Below are positions 4,854 through 5,983 of a stretch of DNA of 5,983 nt, one piece after another. Below the pieces are notes generated by a model. The model saw only the letters and a program-made list of their open reading frames with translations. It did not search any database and was not told the origin of the DNA. Source of the DNA: a bacterium (GTDB lineage Bacteria > Patescibacteriota > Minisyncoccia > Portnoybacterales > JAGGTM01). The position numbers were made by a program, and so were the translations under genes. The stretch is taken from the NCBI GenBank assembly GCA_021163745.1, contig JAGGTM010000085.1, positions 1 to 5,983 of the forward strand, written 5' to 3'. The first letter of the stretch is position 1, and each line of letters opens with the position of its first letter.

Positions 4854-5983
4854 TCAATAAGGATTTATTTCTTCCTCTGCCAGCTCCTGTTTTGCTTTTT
4901 CTATTGCTTCAAGCTGGGCTGGATCAGAGGTAATAATCTGGTCTTCTGCATAAGAAGCGACTATTTGCATTAAAATATGTTTTAATCCGGCAAAAAATAT
5001 ACCTTGACCAATATTTGATTCTAAAAGCATATATCTTTCTTGGTCAGTTAAGTTGAATGTTTTGCTTACAATATCCATAGCCGCAGGAGACATTCTCATT
5101 AGAAGTTGCAAAGAAGAGTTAGTTAAAATTGCTTTTCCGTATTCCGAAGAGAGGAAATCCGGAATATCTTGCGTGATAGTGGTTAACCCAAGCCAGTATT
5201 TTCTTGCTCTTTTTGCAATCGAGAAAAGGAATGATGCTCCTTCTTTGTGCCTCATTAGCCACCATGCTTCATCTACGATTAAAATCCTTTTTTTTCTCTG
5301 AGAGCGTACTAAATTCCATATATAATTTAATACTATATACATTGCCGCAGGTCTTAATTCTTCCTGCATGTCCCTTACAGAAAATACTACCAGATTTTTG
5401 CGCAGTTTTACATTGGTAGGAGAGTTGAAAAATCCCGCATAACTTCCGAATACATATTTTTCCAATCTAGTAGCAAGCCCCTCTGCCCCTCTCATACCCC
5501 TTAATACATTATATAAGTCCATCATAACAGGAGGAGTAATATTGGAAAAGTTAGATAAGGGGGTAATGTCTTTTAAGGCGTAGGTTTCATTTATGGCTCT
5601 GTCCATTATTGCATCTTCTTCTGGGGTTAATCCTCCTAATATTATTTTAAACAACCCTACCAAATTAACAATATTTGTTCTTAAGACATCAACGGGACTT
5701 TCATCTGGCCCAGGAATAGGTAAATCGAATGGGTTTAAATGGTGTGGAGAGGTTAAAGAAATGTCTATAAAGCTTCCATCTACTGATTCCGCTAAATGTT
5801 TGTATTCTTTTTCAGGGTCAATAATTATTACATCTATACCCAAAGAGAGGGAACGAAGAATTTCAACTTTTATTGCATAACTTTTTCCAGCCCCGCTTTT
5901 ACCAAACACAACCATATTTGCGTTTTCTAGAGAAAATCTGTCAAACAAGACCAAAGAATTATTATGAAGATTTATTCCGTAAA
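4854..5983 (-). CDS. VirB4/TraC-like type IV secretion ATPase, C-terminal half (5' end outside window)
   Basis: The frame is open to the right edge; about 376 residues to the C-terminus are present. Numbering from the in-frame TTG at 5954, the Walker A motif is GKSGAGKS (18-25, DNA 5880-5903). DPEKEY (46-51) and NPFDLP (74-79) follow, then Walker B RILIVDEA with D228-E229, and TQDIPDFL (261-268) with the conserved T-Q. The NSSLQLLMRMS to E306 region and the C-terminal tail also match VirB4-like proteins. These are cytoplasmic, membrane-associated hexameric ATPases that power pilus assembly and substrate transfer. The N-terminal VirB4 domain must lie beyond the window, so the TTG at 5954 is not the real start: residues upstream (YGINLHNN) continue the family pattern. 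It is the first visible gene of the - strand cluster. All visible motor motifs look intact. Confidence 0.93.
   Translation of the reverse strand, partial: YGINLHNNSLVLFDRFSLENANMVVFGKSGAGKSYAIKVEILRSLSLGIDVIIIDPEKEYKHLAESVDGSFIDISLTSPHHLNPFDLPIPGPDESPVDVLRTNIVNLVGLFKIILGGLTPEEDAIMDRAINETYALKDITPLSNFSNITPPVMMDLYNVLRGMRGAEGLATRLEKYVFGSYAGFFNSPTNVKLRKNLVVFSVRDMQEELRPAAMYIVLNYIWNLVRSQRKKRILIVDEAWWLMRHKEGASFLFSIAKRARKYWLGLTTITQDIPDFLSSEYGKAILTNSSLQLLMRMSPAAMDIVSKTFNLTDQERYMLLESNIGQGIFFAGLKHILMQIVASYAEDQIITSDPAQLEAIEKAKQELAEEEINPY

Noticed and set aside
3871..4856. Recoding of TGA as glycine (code 25)
   Set aside because: Both TGA codons fall at natural gene ends beside the next start. Reading through 4856-4854 meets another TGA ten codons later, and no gene body contains an internal TGA.
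5053..5880. Three + strand open frames opposite the VirB4-like gene
   Set aside because: The - strand frame carries Walker A, Walker B and other VirB4 motifs throughout this stretch, so the opposite frames are shadows.

Overview
The window is AT-rich, tightly packed bacterial DNA. It holds six protein-coding genes (two cut by the window edges) in two convergent blocks, with no RNA gene, insertion sequence or CRISPR array that I can see. The style suggests a Candidate Phyla Radiation (Patescibacteria/Parcubacteria-like) genome: a VirB4-type ATPase with short secreted and membrane partners, a pilin-like double-helix protein ending in 'TINPDLV', overlapping genes and almost no Shine-Dalgarno sequences. 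This assignment is inference from gene style, not from a marker gene. TGA works as a stop codon here, which argues against the code-25 lineages (Gracilibacteria/Absconditabacteria).

Left block, + strand (1-1449): two adjacent polytopic membrane proteins of the O-antigen ligase/polymerase (Wzy_C/WaaL-like) family. The first is present only as its last 95 residues. The second is complete at 384 residues. Both carry the family signature H-[NSQ]-x9-G-x-x-[GTY], so they look like tandem paralogues handling a lipid-linked surface glycan.

Middle (1450-1639): a 190-bp gap between convergent genes. It contains no gene or convincing terminator. It does carry a small repeat structure: a 12-bp direct repeat 84 bp apart, an inverted copy of its core inside the end of the upstream gene, a second inner inverted pair, and a short degenerate heptamer run.

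Right block, - strand (5983 down to 1640): a probable four-gene operon. In transcription order it encodes (i) the C-terminal ATPase half of a VirB4/TraC-like type IV secretion ATPase, (ii) a secreted protein with a Ser/Thr-rich linker and two Ig/PKD-like beta domains, (iii) a signal-peptide-bearing VirB2/T4SS-pilin-like helical hairpin fused to an ectodomain of about 230 residues with 36 cysteines, and (iv) a membrane-anchored six-bladed TolB/WD40-like propeller. The genes are separated by overlaps or very small gaps. The simplest reading is a type-IV-secretion-like surface machine: a cytoplasmic motor plus three extracytoplasmic components. The Cys-rich pilin-like fusion is the most unusual part. 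Whether the machine moves DNA, secretes protein or attaches to a host cell cannot be decided from this window.
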